DNA of 64,000 bases from Cytophagaceae bacterium (GCA_027491315.1 JAIXWL010000012.1:1-64000), one strand, 5' to 3'; positions 1 to 8,504 are shown, counted from the first letter of the stretch. The notes: generated by a model from the sequence alone, not told the origin. Program-made: numbers and translations.

Positions 1-64
1 GTTCTTCTAAAACTTGTTGTTTGAAACTCTCACTGTAACGATAAATTCTTTTAATTTTTAGCAT
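1..64 (-). CDS. Transposase OrfA N-terminus (partial)
   Basis: Only the first 21 codons are present, reading MLKIKRIYRYSESFKQQVLE. The R-Y-S-E-S-F-K core is the start of the HTH_Tnp_1 helix-turn-helix of IS3-family OrfA proteins, which bind the element ends. The frame is open to the edge. It is too short to place in a subgroup, and I cannot see whether the element is intact. Confidence 0.6.
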   Translation of the reverse strand, partial: MLKIKRIYRYSESFKQQVLEE

Positions 65-107
65 AAGTATTCAGTTTTTAACTGTCTACTTTTTTCAGGA
101 CGGAACA
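1..107 (-). mobile_element. End of an IS3-family insertion sequence, cut by the window edge
   Basis: Read on the minus strand, the element would begin with TGTTCCGTCCTGAAAAAAGT at 107, the kind of TG-starting terminal repeat found on IS3-type elements. About 40 bases later an ATG (64) opens a transposase OrfA reading frame. The outer boundary at 107/108 is supported by the flanking hairpin repeat: its right arm at 147-171 has only its inner half matched on the left (108-119), and the missing outer half is exactly where the IS end lies. The other end and any target duplication are outside the window. Confidence 0.6.
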
Positions 108-171
108 GAATGAAGAATGGGAAAGTTTTACTACCAACTAATTGTACATTCTTCATTCTACATTCTACATT
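108..171. repeat. GAAGAATG-type inverted repeat, left arm shortened by IS insertion
   Basis: GAATGAAGAATG at 108-119 is the exact reverse complement of 147-158. The right arm continues with two more CATTCTA-like units to 171, but the left arm stops at the IS boundary. The same repeat family occurs at 16364-16445. Confidence 0.7.
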
Positions 172-173
172 GA

Positions 174-1022
174 TTAAGGTTTGTAAGTATAAAACCCTTC
201 TCCCGATTTTTGGCCTAGTTTACCAGCATCAATATAAGTCTTTAATAGTGCCGCAAATGCCTTAGAATTAGCATCGGGTAATTGATGCGTTACGTGCCAA
301 GCTGTATCTAGTCCAATCGAGTCTAAGATGGCAAAAGGTCCCATGGGTACATGAAAATTAACCATCCAAGATTTATCAATATCTTCTATCGAAGCCACCT
401 CATTAACTAATAATTTTCCTGCGGCACCCAAAAAAGACAGCAGCATGACATTAAAAATATAGCCGTGGTTTTCTTTTTTGACTAACACAGGAACTTGATT
501 AAGCCTCCGCCCAAATTCCTCTAAGACGGAGATTAACGCTGTATCTGTGCCAGGATGAGGCATGATGTCCACAATTCTTGAATAAAAAACATCATGAAAA
601 TGAAAAGCACAAAAGCGGGCAGGTCGGCCCGTAAAAGAGGCCAAAGAGGAGGGAAGGAGATAAGACGTATTGGTAGTAAAGATGGTTTTTTCGGGGGCTA
701 TTTGGCCCATTCTTTCCCAAACTTTTTGCTTGATAGTTAAATCCTCTGTTACTGATTCAGAAATAATATCAGCAGAAGCTACAGCCTCCTCATCATCCAA
801 TGTGTAGCTTAATCGAGCAAGAGCCAACTGAATAGCTTCGGTTGAATAAATTTTACTGGACACCAAACCTTCGGCAATCTTGTCTATCATCTTCTTGGAC
901 AATTGAAATGAAGCCTCATGGACATCATAGATTTTAACCTCAAAGCCTGATAAAGCTGCTTGAAAGCCAATGCGGCTACCCAAGGTTCCAGCACCTAAAA
1001 TACATACTTGTTGGATTTCCAT
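174..1022 (-). CDS. 3-hydroxyacyl-CoA dehydrogenase (NAD-binding, FadB/Hbd family)
   Basis: A 282-residue enzyme of the family that oxidises L-3-hydroxyacyl-CoA to 3-ketoacyl-CoA with NAD+. The N-terminal Rossmann fold shows GAGTLG at residues 10-15. AFHFHD near residue 140 fits the catalytic His region, and the C-terminal helical domain ends in GEGFYTY, a family hallmark. It is a stand-alone monofunctional form of normal length. It is the last gene of a minus-strand operon (SDR, ACAD, kinase, this gene), with one base between the kinase stop and its ATG, so it probably takes the hydroxyacyl-CoA formed after the ACAD step. Substrate chain length cannot be read from the sequence. Confidence 0.85.
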   Translation of the reverse strand: MEIQQVCILGAGTLGSRIGFQAALSGFEVKIYDVHEASFQLSKKMIDKIAEGLVSSKIYSTEAIQLALARLSYTLDDEEAVASADIISESVTEDLTIKQKVWERMGQIAPEKTIFTTNTSYLLPSSLASFTGRPARFCAFHFHDVFYSRIVDIMPHPGTDTALISVLEEFGRRLNQVPVLVKKENHGYIFNVMLLSFLGAAGKLLVNEVASIEDIDKSWMVNFHVPMGPFAILDSIGLDTAWHVTHQLPDANSKAFAALLKTYIDAGKLGQKSGEGFYTYKP

Positions 1023-1023
1023 A

Positions 1024-2049
1024 TTAAATTCGATGAGTTAAGATACTTTGAACAGCTAATTTCCCACATGCTTTAACCACATGGATTAAGGCAGCAAATC
1101 GTGGATCTGGTGCAAAACCTTGCACATGTCTTTGGTAGATTTGTTGGGCTATCACACCTACCTTAAATAAACCAAAAGTATAGTAAAAATGAATATTATC
1201 TACTTTCAAGGGACTATGCTGAGCATAATAATCAATGACTTGTTGCCGAGTAAAATTTCCCTCTGTATAGGACAAATTAAACATTTTTAAAATTTCGGGA
1301 TCCTGAGCCTCCGCCCAATAGGCTAAAACTGTTCCTAAATCCATTAAGGGATCACCCACGGTAGCCATTTCCCAATCAAGTACCGCTTTGATTTCTGGAT
1401 TTTCAAAACTGTTTAGGACCAAATTATCGTATTTAAAATCATTGTGAATAAATCCTACCTGTTCTTCCTTGGGCATATGTTGTTTCAACCAATCAGCAAG
1501 ATGATTCATATCTAGAATCTCCTCCGTCATTGCCTTTTCATAACGCTCTGCCCATCCATGAACCTGCCTTGAAACAAATCCCTCAGGTTTACCCAAAAGC
1601 CCTAAACCTGACTTTTCTAGTTCCAACTGGTGTAATTCAATTAAAACATCTAAAGAATGAGCCGATAGTTTTTGAAAAAAAGAGGGAGCCAAATCTAAAC
1701 CCTCAGGCATTTTATTTCTTAAAATGGGCCCTTCGACATGTTCCATGATAAAAAATGGAGCATCCCAAATTCCTTCATCTTCACAACATAAAATGGGTCT
1801 AGGGATTTTCTGATAACCCGCCCTTTGCAACCCTTCCAAAATCCTAAATTCACGCACCATATCATGTGCCTTGGAAATTTTCTTTCCTAATGGTGGCCTC
1901 CTCAGAACCCATTTTTTACCTTGAGCTTCGATTCCAAAGGTCAAATTGGAAAAACCACCTTTAAATGGTTTTATTTGAAAATCAGATGCAGGAACATGTA
2001 AATGTTCCGATAAATAGGCTAATAAGGATGCACGCTGTAAATCAATCAT
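1024..2049 (-). CDS. APH-type kinase of the ACAD10/11-LvaA group (putative 4-hydroxyacyl-CoA kinase)
   Basis: A 341-residue protein with the aminoglycoside-phosphotransferase/choline-kinase fold. The nucleotide loop is GGFSNLTFGI (31-40) with WVLRRPP (47-53), the catalytic loop is HNDFKYDN (202-209, Asp204) and the metal-binding motif is LDWE (224-227, Asp225), so all key residues are present. VLRRPP is typical of the kinase-like domain fused to acyl-CoA dehydrogenase in animal ACAD10/ACAD11 and of bacterial LvaA, which phosphorylates 4-hydroxyacyl-CoA. The start overlaps the dehydrogenase stop by four bases (ATGA), implying translational coupling. Antibiotic resistance is unlikely given these neighbours. 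The substrate is inferred. Confidence 0.75.
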   Translation of the reverse strand: MIDLQRASLLAYLSEHLHVPASDFQIKPFKGGFSNLTFGIEAQGKKWVLRRPPLGKKISKAHDMVREFRILEGLQRAGYQKIPRPILCCEDEGIWDAPFFIMEHVEGPILRNKMPEGLDLAPSFFQKLSAHSLDVLIELHQLELEKSGLGLLGKPEGFVSRQVHGWAERYEKAMTEEILDMNHLADWLKQHMPKEEQVGFIHNDFKYDNLVLNSFENPEIKAVLDWEMATVGDPLMDLGTVLAYWAEAQDPEILKMFNLSYTEGNFTRQQVIDYYAQHSPLKVDNIHFYYTFGLFKVGVIAQQIYQRHVQGFAPDPRFAALIHVVKACGKLAVQSILTHRI

Positions 2050-3257
2050 CGATTGGCATAGGATTGAATAATTCTTTTGGCTAACACTGTCTTATGAACC
2101 TCGTCAGGACCATCATAGATTTTAGCCCCTCTTTCATGACGATACCAAAAAGATAATAAAGTGTCATCGGTGATTCCTAAGGCGCCATGTACTTGAATGG
2201 CCTTATCTATCACACGGATCAATACATTAGAAACATAAAACTTGATCGTTGAAATATCTTCTTTGGCAGCTTTGGCACCATATTTCTCTATGAGATAAGC
2301 TGTTTGTAAGACCATCAAACGGGAAGCCTTAATTTCAGCCGCGCTTTCAGCTATTCCATGTTGAATGCTTTGCTGTTCAGCCAATACATGATGTGGATTT
2401 AATTCCCTTGAAAGGGCTCTTTTGCATGTTAATTCCATTACTCGCTCACAGATTCCAATCCAACGCATGCAATGATGTATTCTTCCAGGCCCTAAACGCT
2501 CTTGAGCTAATGCAAAACCTGCTCCAGCTTCTCCAATTAAATTCGATTTGGGTACGCGGCAATCTTTAAATTCAATTTCAGCATGGGATAAATAATCTTC
2601 CCCAACATCACCCATGATGGGAATATTTCGGATAAGTCGATACCCTGGATTATCCAATGGAACTAAAATCATACTAGCCCTTTGGTAGGGATTGGTATTT
2701 TCAGGATCTGTTACCGCCATAACAATCGTAAAATGTGCTCCATCAGCGGAGGAGGTAAACCATTTATGTCCATTGATAACATATTCATCTCCATCCAACA
2801 CAGCTCTGGTAGACAAGTGAATGGGATTACTCCCCGCATGTTCTGGTTCTGTCATGGCAAAACAAGAACGTATTTCACCTTGTTGCAAAGCATGCAAGTA
2901 CTTGGCTTTTAGTTCTTCGGAAGCAAATCGGTGCATCAATTCCATATTTCCGATATCGGGAGCCTGGCAATTAAATACAAAATGGCCCAAAGGACTTAGA
3001 CCCAGCACCTCTGAAATAGAAGCAAACTCCAAAAGGCTAAGACCTAGACCACCATCCTGTAAAGATAAATGGGGAGCAAACAAACCTGCAGATTTAGCTT
3101 TTCGCCTTAGATCATGTAAAGCAGGTAAATGAGCTTTAAAAGATCCATAAATAGCACCTTGCTCCAAGGGAAAAATATGCTGCTCAACAAATTGCCTGTA
3201 TTGAGGCAATAAAGTAGCAACCCGATCAGAAATAAATAAATGAGGTAGAGCTTCCAT
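2046..3257 (-). CDS. Acyl-CoA dehydrogenase, ACAD10/11-LvaC type
   Basis: A 403-residue FAD flavoprotein of the acyl-CoA dehydrogenase family, full length with the usual helical, beta and helical domains. MTEPEHAGSNP near residues 136-146 and NGHKWFTS are flavin/substrate-loop signatures. The C-terminus has YDGPDEVH (381-388) in place of the YEGT of ordinary dehydrogenases. DGPDEVH marks the ACAD10/11 and LvaC group, which handles 4-phosphoacyl-CoA made by a partner kinase. That kinase is encoded immediately downstream with a four-base overlap, so the pair looks like a split version of the eukaryotic fusion. Electrons would go to ETF, which is not encoded in the window. Confidence 0.85.
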   Translation of the reverse strand: MEALPHLFISDRVATLLPQYRQFVEQHIFPLEQGAIYGSFKAHLPALHDLRRKAKSAGLFAPHLSLQDGGLGLSLLEFASISEVLGLSPLGHFVFNCQAPDIGNMELMHRFASEELKAKYLHALQQGEIRSCFAMTEPEHAGSNPIHLSTRAVLDGDEYVINGHKWFTSSADGAHFTIVMAVTDPENTNPYQRASMILVPLDNPGYRLIRNIPIMGDVGEDYLSHAEIEFKDCRVPKSNLIGEAGAGFALAQERLGPGRIHHCMRWIGICERVMELTCKRALSRELNPHHVLAEQQSIQHGIAESAAEIKASRLMVLQTAYLIEKYGAKAAKEDISTIKFYVSNVLIRVIDKAIQVHGALGITDDTLLSFWYRHERGAKIYDGPDEVHKTVLAKRIIQSYANR

Positions 3258-3262
3258 AATGT

Positions 3263-4030
3263 TTAAATGGTAAATCCGCCATCGGCAGTTAAAACGGTAC
3301 CTGTTGTATAAGAAGATGCCTCAGAAGCTAAATAAAGGGCCGCAGCAGCTATTTCCTCAGGTTTTCCTACCCGTTTGATCGGTAAGCTTTTCATCATGTG
3401 TTTTAAGATATGTTCATTATCCCATAAGGCTTCCGAAAACTTTGTCTTGATTAATCCCGGACAAATAGCATTTACTCGGATACCATGCTCGCCCCATTCT
3501 TTGGCAAATACTTCAGTCATGGAAATTAATGCCGCTTTACTGACACTATATATTCCTAAACCAGCCTCTGGCGATAATCCACCAATGGATGAAATATTGA
3601 TGACGGAAGCAGCATCTGATTTTTTGAGATAGGGAAAACAAATTTTCATCAATTGAAAAGGAGCCTTTAAATTAACCTCTATGATTTTATCAAAAGCTTC
3701 CAAGCTGGTATCTTCCACTGGACCAAAAACCGGATTAGTGGCGGCATTATTCACGACAATGTCTAATTGTCCGTATAAATCAATGGTTTGATCCACCAAA
3801 GCTTGTAATTCATCCATATGACCTACGTGACAAGCTACCGCTTCTACCGATAAACCTTTTTCGCGAAGCTCCAGTGCCATTTCATCCAAAGACTCTTGTT
3901 TTCTACTACTTATAACCACTTTAGCGCCAGCCTGGGCAAATGCCTCTGCTATACTTAAACCAATTCCCTTGCTCGCACCTGTAATTAATGCCACTTTCCC
4001 TTCTAGGGAAAACAATGTAAATGGATACAT
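3263..4030 (-). CDS. SDR-family oxidoreductase
   Basis: A classical short-chain dehydrogenase of 255 residues from the chosen start. ITGASKGIG (16-24) is the nucleotide-binding TGxxxGxG motif, NNAA follows, and YSVSK holds the catalytic Tyr and Lys. The frame extends 21 codons further upstream (to 4093), but those residues match nothing in the family, so Met at 4030 is preferred. It is the first gene of the four-gene operon, five bases before the acyl-CoA dehydrogenase. By analogy with LvaD in levulinate catabolism it could reduce a 4-keto (or act on a 3-keto/hydroxy) acyl-CoA. The true substrate is unknown. Confidence 0.85.
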   Translation of the reverse strand: MYPFTLFSLEGKVALITGASKGIGLSIAEAFAQAGAKVVISSRKQESLDEMALELREKGLSVEAVACHVGHMDELQALVDQTIDLYGQLDIVVNNAATNPVFGPVEDTSLEAFDKIIEVNLKAPFQLMKICFPYLKKSDAASVINISSIGGLSPEAGLGIYSVSKAALISMTEVFAKEWGEHGIRVNAICPGLIKTKFSEALWDNEHILKHMMKSLPIKRVGKPEEIAAAALYLASEASSYTTGTVLTADGGFTI

Positions 4031-4141
4031 AAAATATTGTTTTGTTAAGAAACAATTTAAGCATTCTAAGCTAAATTTAGGTGGGCTCTCCAAGTTTTTT
4101 TTTATATTCCTTTTTTATTTCCGCTTTTAAAATCCAACCGC

Positions 4142-5113
4142 ATGAAACAAGTTATTTTTGAACAAACTGGATTACCCAAAGATGTCCTTAAGCTAGTTGA
4201 ATCCCCTATGCCTGAACCGCAACCTCATGAGCTTAGAATAAAGGTAGTAGCTAGGAATATCAATCCATCTGATATCATGTTTATTCAAGGATTATATGGC
4301 ATTCAGCCTAAATTACCTTGTAGTGCTGGTTTTGAAGCCGTTGGACTTATTGAAACAACAGATAGTAATCAATCTTATCCCATAGGTACTCGGGTTATAT
4401 TTACGGCTATAGGAACTTGGAAAGAATATGTATGTGTCCCTGCCAATTCGGTTATTCCGGTGCCTACTAATATGAGCAATGAAATGGCTTGTCAGGCTTT
4501 CATTAATCCCTTAACGGCTTATGCCATGTTGGAAGCCAGTGGATTGAAGGAGGGAGATAAATTATTGATAACTGCCGGAGCCTCGGCTTGGGGGAAATTG
4601 GTGATACAGATGGCCAAGCAAAAAGGTATTTGGGTGGCAGCTACGGTTCGCCAAGCTGCTCAAAAAAGACATCTTTATGATTTAGGGGCAGATTTAGTTG
4701 TTGATACAGAAAATGAAAAAGTAAGCAAGGTCATCAAAGAAAAAGCTCCTCAAGGGGTTCAAGCCATTTTTGATGCTGTGGGTGGACAACTTGCCGCTCA
4801 AATTTTAAATTGCCTTGAAATAGGAGGGACCATGCATGTATTCGGTTTATTAAGCTTAGAAAACATTCCTTTGAATTCAGGTTTACTAATCTTTAAAAAT
4901 TTAAGCGTTAAGGGCTTTTGGTTAACTAGTTGGATGGAAAGCCTTAGTCCTGAAAAGCGGTTTTCGGCCATTAAAACGGTATTTGAACACTTAGCTAAAG
5001 AAAGTATTCAAATGGATGTGGCTACTACCTATCCATTAGAGAATTTTCAAGAAGCCATTGAGGCTTATCAAACTCCAATGAGGAATGGGAAGGTGTTGAT
5101 TGTTAGTGATTAG
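4142..5113 (+). CDS. MDR-family NAD(P)H-dependent reductase (quinone/enoyl reductase-like)
   Basis: A 323-residue medium-chain dehydrogenase/reductase without zinc ligands. It has a GroES-like N-terminal half and a Rossmann half with AGASAWGKLVIQMAK near residues 145-160. Overall it resembles mitochondrial trans-2-enoyl-CoA/ACP reductase (ETR/MECR) and quinone oxidoreductases. It is divergent from the CoA-thioester operon across a 111-bp gap, so it may share control and act on the same enoyl intermediates; that link is inference. Its stop codon runs directly into the TTAGGG-like repeats. Confidence 0.75.
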   Translation: MKQVIFEQTGLPKDVLKLVESPMPEPQPHELRIKVVARNINPSDIMFIQGLYGIQPKLPCSAGFEAVGLIETTDSNQSYPIGTRVIFTAIGTWKEYVCVPANSVIPVPTNMSNEMACQAFINPLTAYAMLEASGLKEGDKLLITAGASAWGKLVIQMAKQKGIWVAATVRQAAQKRHLYDLGADLVVDTENEKVSKVIKEKAPQGVQAIFDAVGGQLAAQILNCLEIGGTMHVFGLLSLENIPLNSGLLIFKNLSVKGFWLTSWMESLSPEKRFSAIKTVFEHLAKESIQMDVATTYPLENFQEAIEAYQTPMRNGKVLIVSD

Positions 5114-5609
5114 GGGTTAGTTGTTAGGGATTAGGGTTTAGTGATTAGGGATTAGTTGTTAGGGTTTAGGGGTTAGGGGTTAGGGGTTAGGGGTTAGGGT
5201 TTAGGGTTTAGGGTTTAGGGGTTAGGGGTTAGGGTTTAGGGGTTAGGGTTTAGGGGTTAGGAGTTAGGGGTTAGGAGTTAGGGGGTAGTCTTGAAATATA
5301 TTGATCAAAAAAGTCAATTTATATGAAAGCATTACCATCGTTTCAAGCACACATTAAACAATAATAACTAATCACTAAACCCTCATAACTATATTCCCCT
5401 CATAACTATACTCTAATCACTAAACCCTAACAACTAATCCCTAAACCATAAACCCTCATAACTATACTCTAAACACTAAACCCTCATCACTATACTCTAA
5501 TCACTAAACCTTCATAACTATATTCTATTCAATAAACCCTAATAACTATATTCTAAACACTAAACCCTAACAACTAATCCCTAATCACTAAACCCTAATC
5601 CCTATTCAC
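5114..5609. repeat. Telomere-like TTAGGG(G) / CCCTAA inverted repeat array
   Basis: 5114-5285 is an irregular tandem of GGGTTTA, GGGGTTA and GGGATTA units. 5340-5607 is the complementary C-rich array (AAACCCTAA, TAATCCC, AAACCCTCATAACTATA). The two arms include a perfect 45-bp inverted repeat, 5125-5169 with 5560-5604. A short non-repetitive centre lies at about 5286-5340. The array fills the whole gap between two converging genes and touches both stop codons. The G-runs could form G-quadruplexes. Confidence 0.9.
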
Positions 5610-6794
5610 TTACAAAACCGCCATCACCGCATCGTCACCTTGTAGGGCATTGGATGGCAGAGGATGTTGAGCATTGAAAACACGAAGTTCTTGATTGGTC
5701 AATATGACTGATTTATTTTCATCTACTTCTCCTTTTTTATTTAAAATCAGACTCATATCCAGGTTCAAGTGCTTGGCTAAGAAAGGGTATAGGGCTAATC
5801 GCTTGTTTATACCATAATCATGAACATCTTTGGCTAAATGAACATTTTCAACTAAAGTATCTTTCTGGTATAAGGAATAAATATGTTGTATAAATGGAAA
5901 TTCAACCTGGGGGGTATTCTTGGTCCAATCGGCTCCATCGGAAATCAATAACATAGGCCTTGGAGCTGTTAAAGCAGCAATTTCTACGTTATTCGTTTGA
6001 TAATCACCTTTCTTATGAATAGGCATGCCGCTTTCACAATTGCACCCTCCAAAGAAATGAGCCGAAACCATGACACAGGGAACGGCTACTTTAATCCGAC
6101 TGTCGATCGCTGCCAATAAAAAGGTTTGTGTACCACCACCCGATTCACCCGTCATAGCAATTCGTTCAGGATCTACTTGTGGAAGACTCAGAAGAAAATC
6201 CAATGCGCGTGTGCCATTAATAGTCTGTAATTTTAAAGACTTTTTGATGTTGTGTGAGCATTGCTGTGCATCTCCATACCCTAACATATCATAGGTAAAA
6301 ACAATAGCACCCATTCGGGCAAGCGTAGCACAGCGGCGCTGTGTTTGTTCTCTAAACCTACCTTCTGCTGCTCCATCATGCCCATGGGTACATAATATTC
6401 CTGGATACGATTTTCCAGCAACTAATTCAGCTGGGCGATACAGGTTTCCTGTCACATAAAATCCTGGAATACTTTCAAAGGCTACATTTTCAATGGTATA
6501 GCCATTATATTCCTTTTTACTATGAATAATAGGCGTAGATTTAGGCGCTATAGGCATTTTATTCAATTCCATGCCTGCTTTGATTTGCTTTCGTATTTGA
6601 TCGGAGCGTTTATTCCAAGCTTTAAGATTCTGGGGTTTATGCTGTTCCAAAAACGCCTTTCCTTCGGCCTCTGTAAAATAGCCTCCACGGCAAAGTTCTG
6701 GTTCATCACCTGCCCAGGTCCAACTTGAAGGAGAGAAACTTAAGGCACCTAAAGCTAGGCTGCTTGATTGTAAAAAATGTCTACGATTGATCAT
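5610..6794 (-). CDS. Tat-exported alpha/beta hydrolase (acetyl xylan esterase/dienelactone hydrolase-like)
   Basis: A 394-residue exported esterase-type hydrolase. The N-terminus has the twin-arginine motif NRRHFLQ (3-9) followed by a hydrophobic stretch, a Tat signal. The nucleophile elbow is TGESGGG with Ser218. LLISDGADWT and the VHDYG region near the C-terminus supply plausible Asp and His of the triad. CTHGHDGAAEG near residue 135 fits the oxyanion region. Related Bacteroidota proteins act on carbohydrate esters, but no polysaccharide locus is nearby and the substrate is not evident. The start matches the Tat motif exactly. Confidence 0.8.
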   Translation of the reverse strand: MINRRHFLQSSSLALGALSFSPSSWTWAGDEPELCRGGYFTEAEGKAFLEQHKPQNLKAWNKRSDQIRKQIKAGMELNKMPIAPKSTPIIHSKKEYNGYTIENVAFESIPGFYVTGNLYRPAELVAGKSYPGILCTHGHDGAAEGRFREQTQRRCATLARMGAIVFTYDMLGYGDAQQCSHNIKKSLKLQTINGTRALDFLLSLPQVDPERIAMTGESGGGTQTFLLAAIDSRIKVAVPCVMVSAHFFGGCNCESGMPIHKKGDYQTNNVEIAALTAPRPMLLISDGADWTKNTPQVEFPFIQHIYSLYQKDTLVENVHLAKDVHDYGINKRLALYPFLAKHLNLDMSLILNKKGEVDENKSVILTNQELRVFNAQHPLPSNALQGDDAVMAVL

Positions 6795-6816
6795 ATGATA
6801 AAATAGGTTTAAAATG

Positions 6817-7197
6817 CTAGGTTAATTTATTCTTTTGAAACTTGAGTTCCATTTCCAGAATTCGGTATTGCACCATTTCCTGGATTAATTGAATAGGTAA
6901 ATCTTTATTCATTGGGAATTGAATGGTACCCTTAGACATGACATAATCTGTTGATTTATCCTGAAATGCTTCAATACAACTTGCATGAGGAAACAAACTA
7001 ATATGTTCTTTAAAAGCTCCAAAGTAGAGTAAAATCTTCCCTTTCCACTTGAAAGCCGGCATATAATATGAAATTACTTCCAAGGCGTCTGGGAGCAATT
7101 GCTTCACTATTTTACGAATAGCTTGTAGTCGCACTTGTTTATCCGAATCATGACACTCAATATAATGGTCTACTGATAGATAAGTAGTTTTATCCAT
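6817..7197 (-). CDS. DUF1801 (YdhG-like) domain protein
   Basis: A 126-residue soluble protein with the DUF1801 fold, sometimes annotated as iron-chaperone-like after the frataxin-like shape of relatives. The typical pattern is an early helix leading to a YYMPAFKWKGK-type strand (near residues 43-53), then a YFGAFKEHISLFP strand and a KGTIQFP motif near residues 90-96. It ends 22 bases before the esterase start on the same strand, so the two may be cotranscribed. Biochemical role is unknown. Confidence 0.7.
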   Translation of the reverse strand: MDKTTYLSVDHYIECHDSDKQVRLQAIRKIVKQLLPDALEVISYYMPAFKWKGKILLYFGAFKEHISLFPHASCIEAFQDKSTDYVMSKGTIQFPMNKDLPIQLIQEMVQYRILEMELKFQKNKLT

Positions 7198-7224
7198 GAT
7201 TAAATTTTTCCAAAAAGTAGAAAA

Positions 7225-7378
7225 ATATTTGACAATTAATATCCTTATACCTGGAAATAATCACCTAAACCTTTAAAATAGAAAAGAAATAAAAAAAGAT
7301 TCATTAAAAAGAATGATCGCTCAAATCTTAATATTTTGTCAAATATTAGAAATTTTCCGTACTATTTGTCAAATCTTA
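7225..7378. repeat. Three TTTGTCAAAT-like sites
   Basis: ATATTTGACAA (7225-7235), TTTGTCAAATATT (7335-7347) and TATTTGTCAAATCTTA (7363-7378) share an ATTTG(A/T)CAAAT-like half-palindromic core. TCAAATCTTAAT is also repeated directly at 7321-7332 and 7370-7381. They lie just upstream of the DUF1801 gene (minus strand), the last copy overlapping the thuA-like stop codon. They could be regulator sites; this is only pattern evidence. Confidence 0.35.
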
Positions 7379-8207
7379 ATTGATCATCTTTGCCAGTGGA
7401 AAAAGCCTTATTGAAATCAATTCCTTTGAATTGACTTGCCACATATTTAATCCCTTGCAAAAGGTGATTTCGGTAGGATGGATTTTGATAATCCGTTTTA
7501 GAATGCCCCAAGGTAGTCACCCAAATATTCCCCCCTTGAAAGTGTTGAAACCAAACCGCTGGGAAATAATCACCAAATGTACCTACATGCTTTTGAATTA
7601 AATCCGATTGCTTTTTATCCAAGCTACGCACATCATGCATCATCAAAACTTGAATGCCCGGGTACATTTCTCTACCAAAATAACATTCATCTTCTTTTGT
7701 CCAAACAGCGGGTATACCTTCCATAGATGGATGTTTAGGATTGATATTGATTAAAGAAAAGGACTGGAAATTGGCATGCCAAGTAAATGTTTCACCTACC
7801 ATTGATTTAAACCATGACCATTTTCTTTCGGTACCGGTAACGGAATGAACCCCGACAAAACCTCCTCCAGCTTCAATATACCTTCTAAATGCCAGGCGCT
7901 GCTCATCAGTGGCAAACACGTCATTGTTGGTACTTGTAAAAATAATCAAGGTGTATTTTTTCAAATTTGCTTCTGCAAAAACAGTAGGGTCGTCGGAAAC
8001 ATCCACTAAAAACTTATTGGCTAGTCCTAGATCTTGTATGCAAGCTACAGCCGAAGGAATATTATCATGGACATAGCCCACTCCATTTTTGGTATAGACC
8101 AAAACCCGACTGTTCTTTAATGAATTCTTTTGAGCCCGAAGGGGTGTCCATATAGAAATCGAAAAGAAAACAAGCAAAAAAAGACCTAAAAAGACTGATT
8201 TTTTCAT
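7362..8207 (-). CDS. Exported ThuA-domain protein
   Basis: A 281-residue protein with an N-terminal signal peptide (MKKSVFLGLFLLVFF, cleavage near LRAQ) and a ThuA-type class I amidotransferase-like fold. Visible family features are RVLVYTKNGVGYVHDNI, a central AGGGFVGVHSVTG turn (near 115-127) and TLGHSK near the C-terminus. The upstream Met at 8219 would place four extra residues before the signal, so Met at 8207 is chosen. ThuA proteins are linked to trehalose and other sugar use, but catalysis is not established for exported forms. The 297 bases upstream to the next gene show only AT-rich sequence and no clear promoter. Confidence 0.8.
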   Translation of the reverse strand: MKKSVFLGLFLLVFFSISIWTPLRAQKNSLKNSRVLVYTKNGVGYVHDNIPSAVACIQDLGLANKFLVDVSDDPTVFAEANLKKYTLIIFTSTNNDVFATDEQRLAFRRYIEAGGGFVGVHSVTGTERKWSWFKSMVGETFTWHANFQSFSLININPKHPSMEGIPAVWTKEDECYFGREMYPGIQVLMMHDVRSLDKKQSDLIQKHVGTFGDYFPAVWFQHFQGGNIWVTTLGHSKTDYQNPSYRNHLLQGIKYVASQFKGIDFNKAFSTGKDDQLRFDK

Positions 8208-8504
8208 AAATAATCCCAATCAAATAAAATGTGATAGATGTATAATCCTTAAAACCCAATTTGAGTAATTTCTTACTCAAATTTCAGATAAGGAAAGTTA
8301 AGCTAAATATTAAAAGCTAAAAAATAAGCTGAAATAAACTGAGCTATCAATTCCCATCCAAAAAATGCTCGGTAATTTTGGCCATGTATTTGGACTGTAT
8401 TCATTTATTTTCAGGAATTAGAATTAGAAAAAATGGGAGAAAATTTGGTAATTTAAAAGTTTGAAACCGAATAATACCATCAAATACCTAATCCAAAATT
8501 AACC

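Noticed and set aside
1024-2049. Aminoglycoside resistance gene
   Set aside because: The kinase fold is shared, but the operon partners and the VLRRPP motif point to the ACAD10/11-LvaA group.
5114-5609. True telomere or linear chromosome end
   Set aside because: The array is flanked by normal genes on both sides and has an inverted partner; it is an internal repeat.
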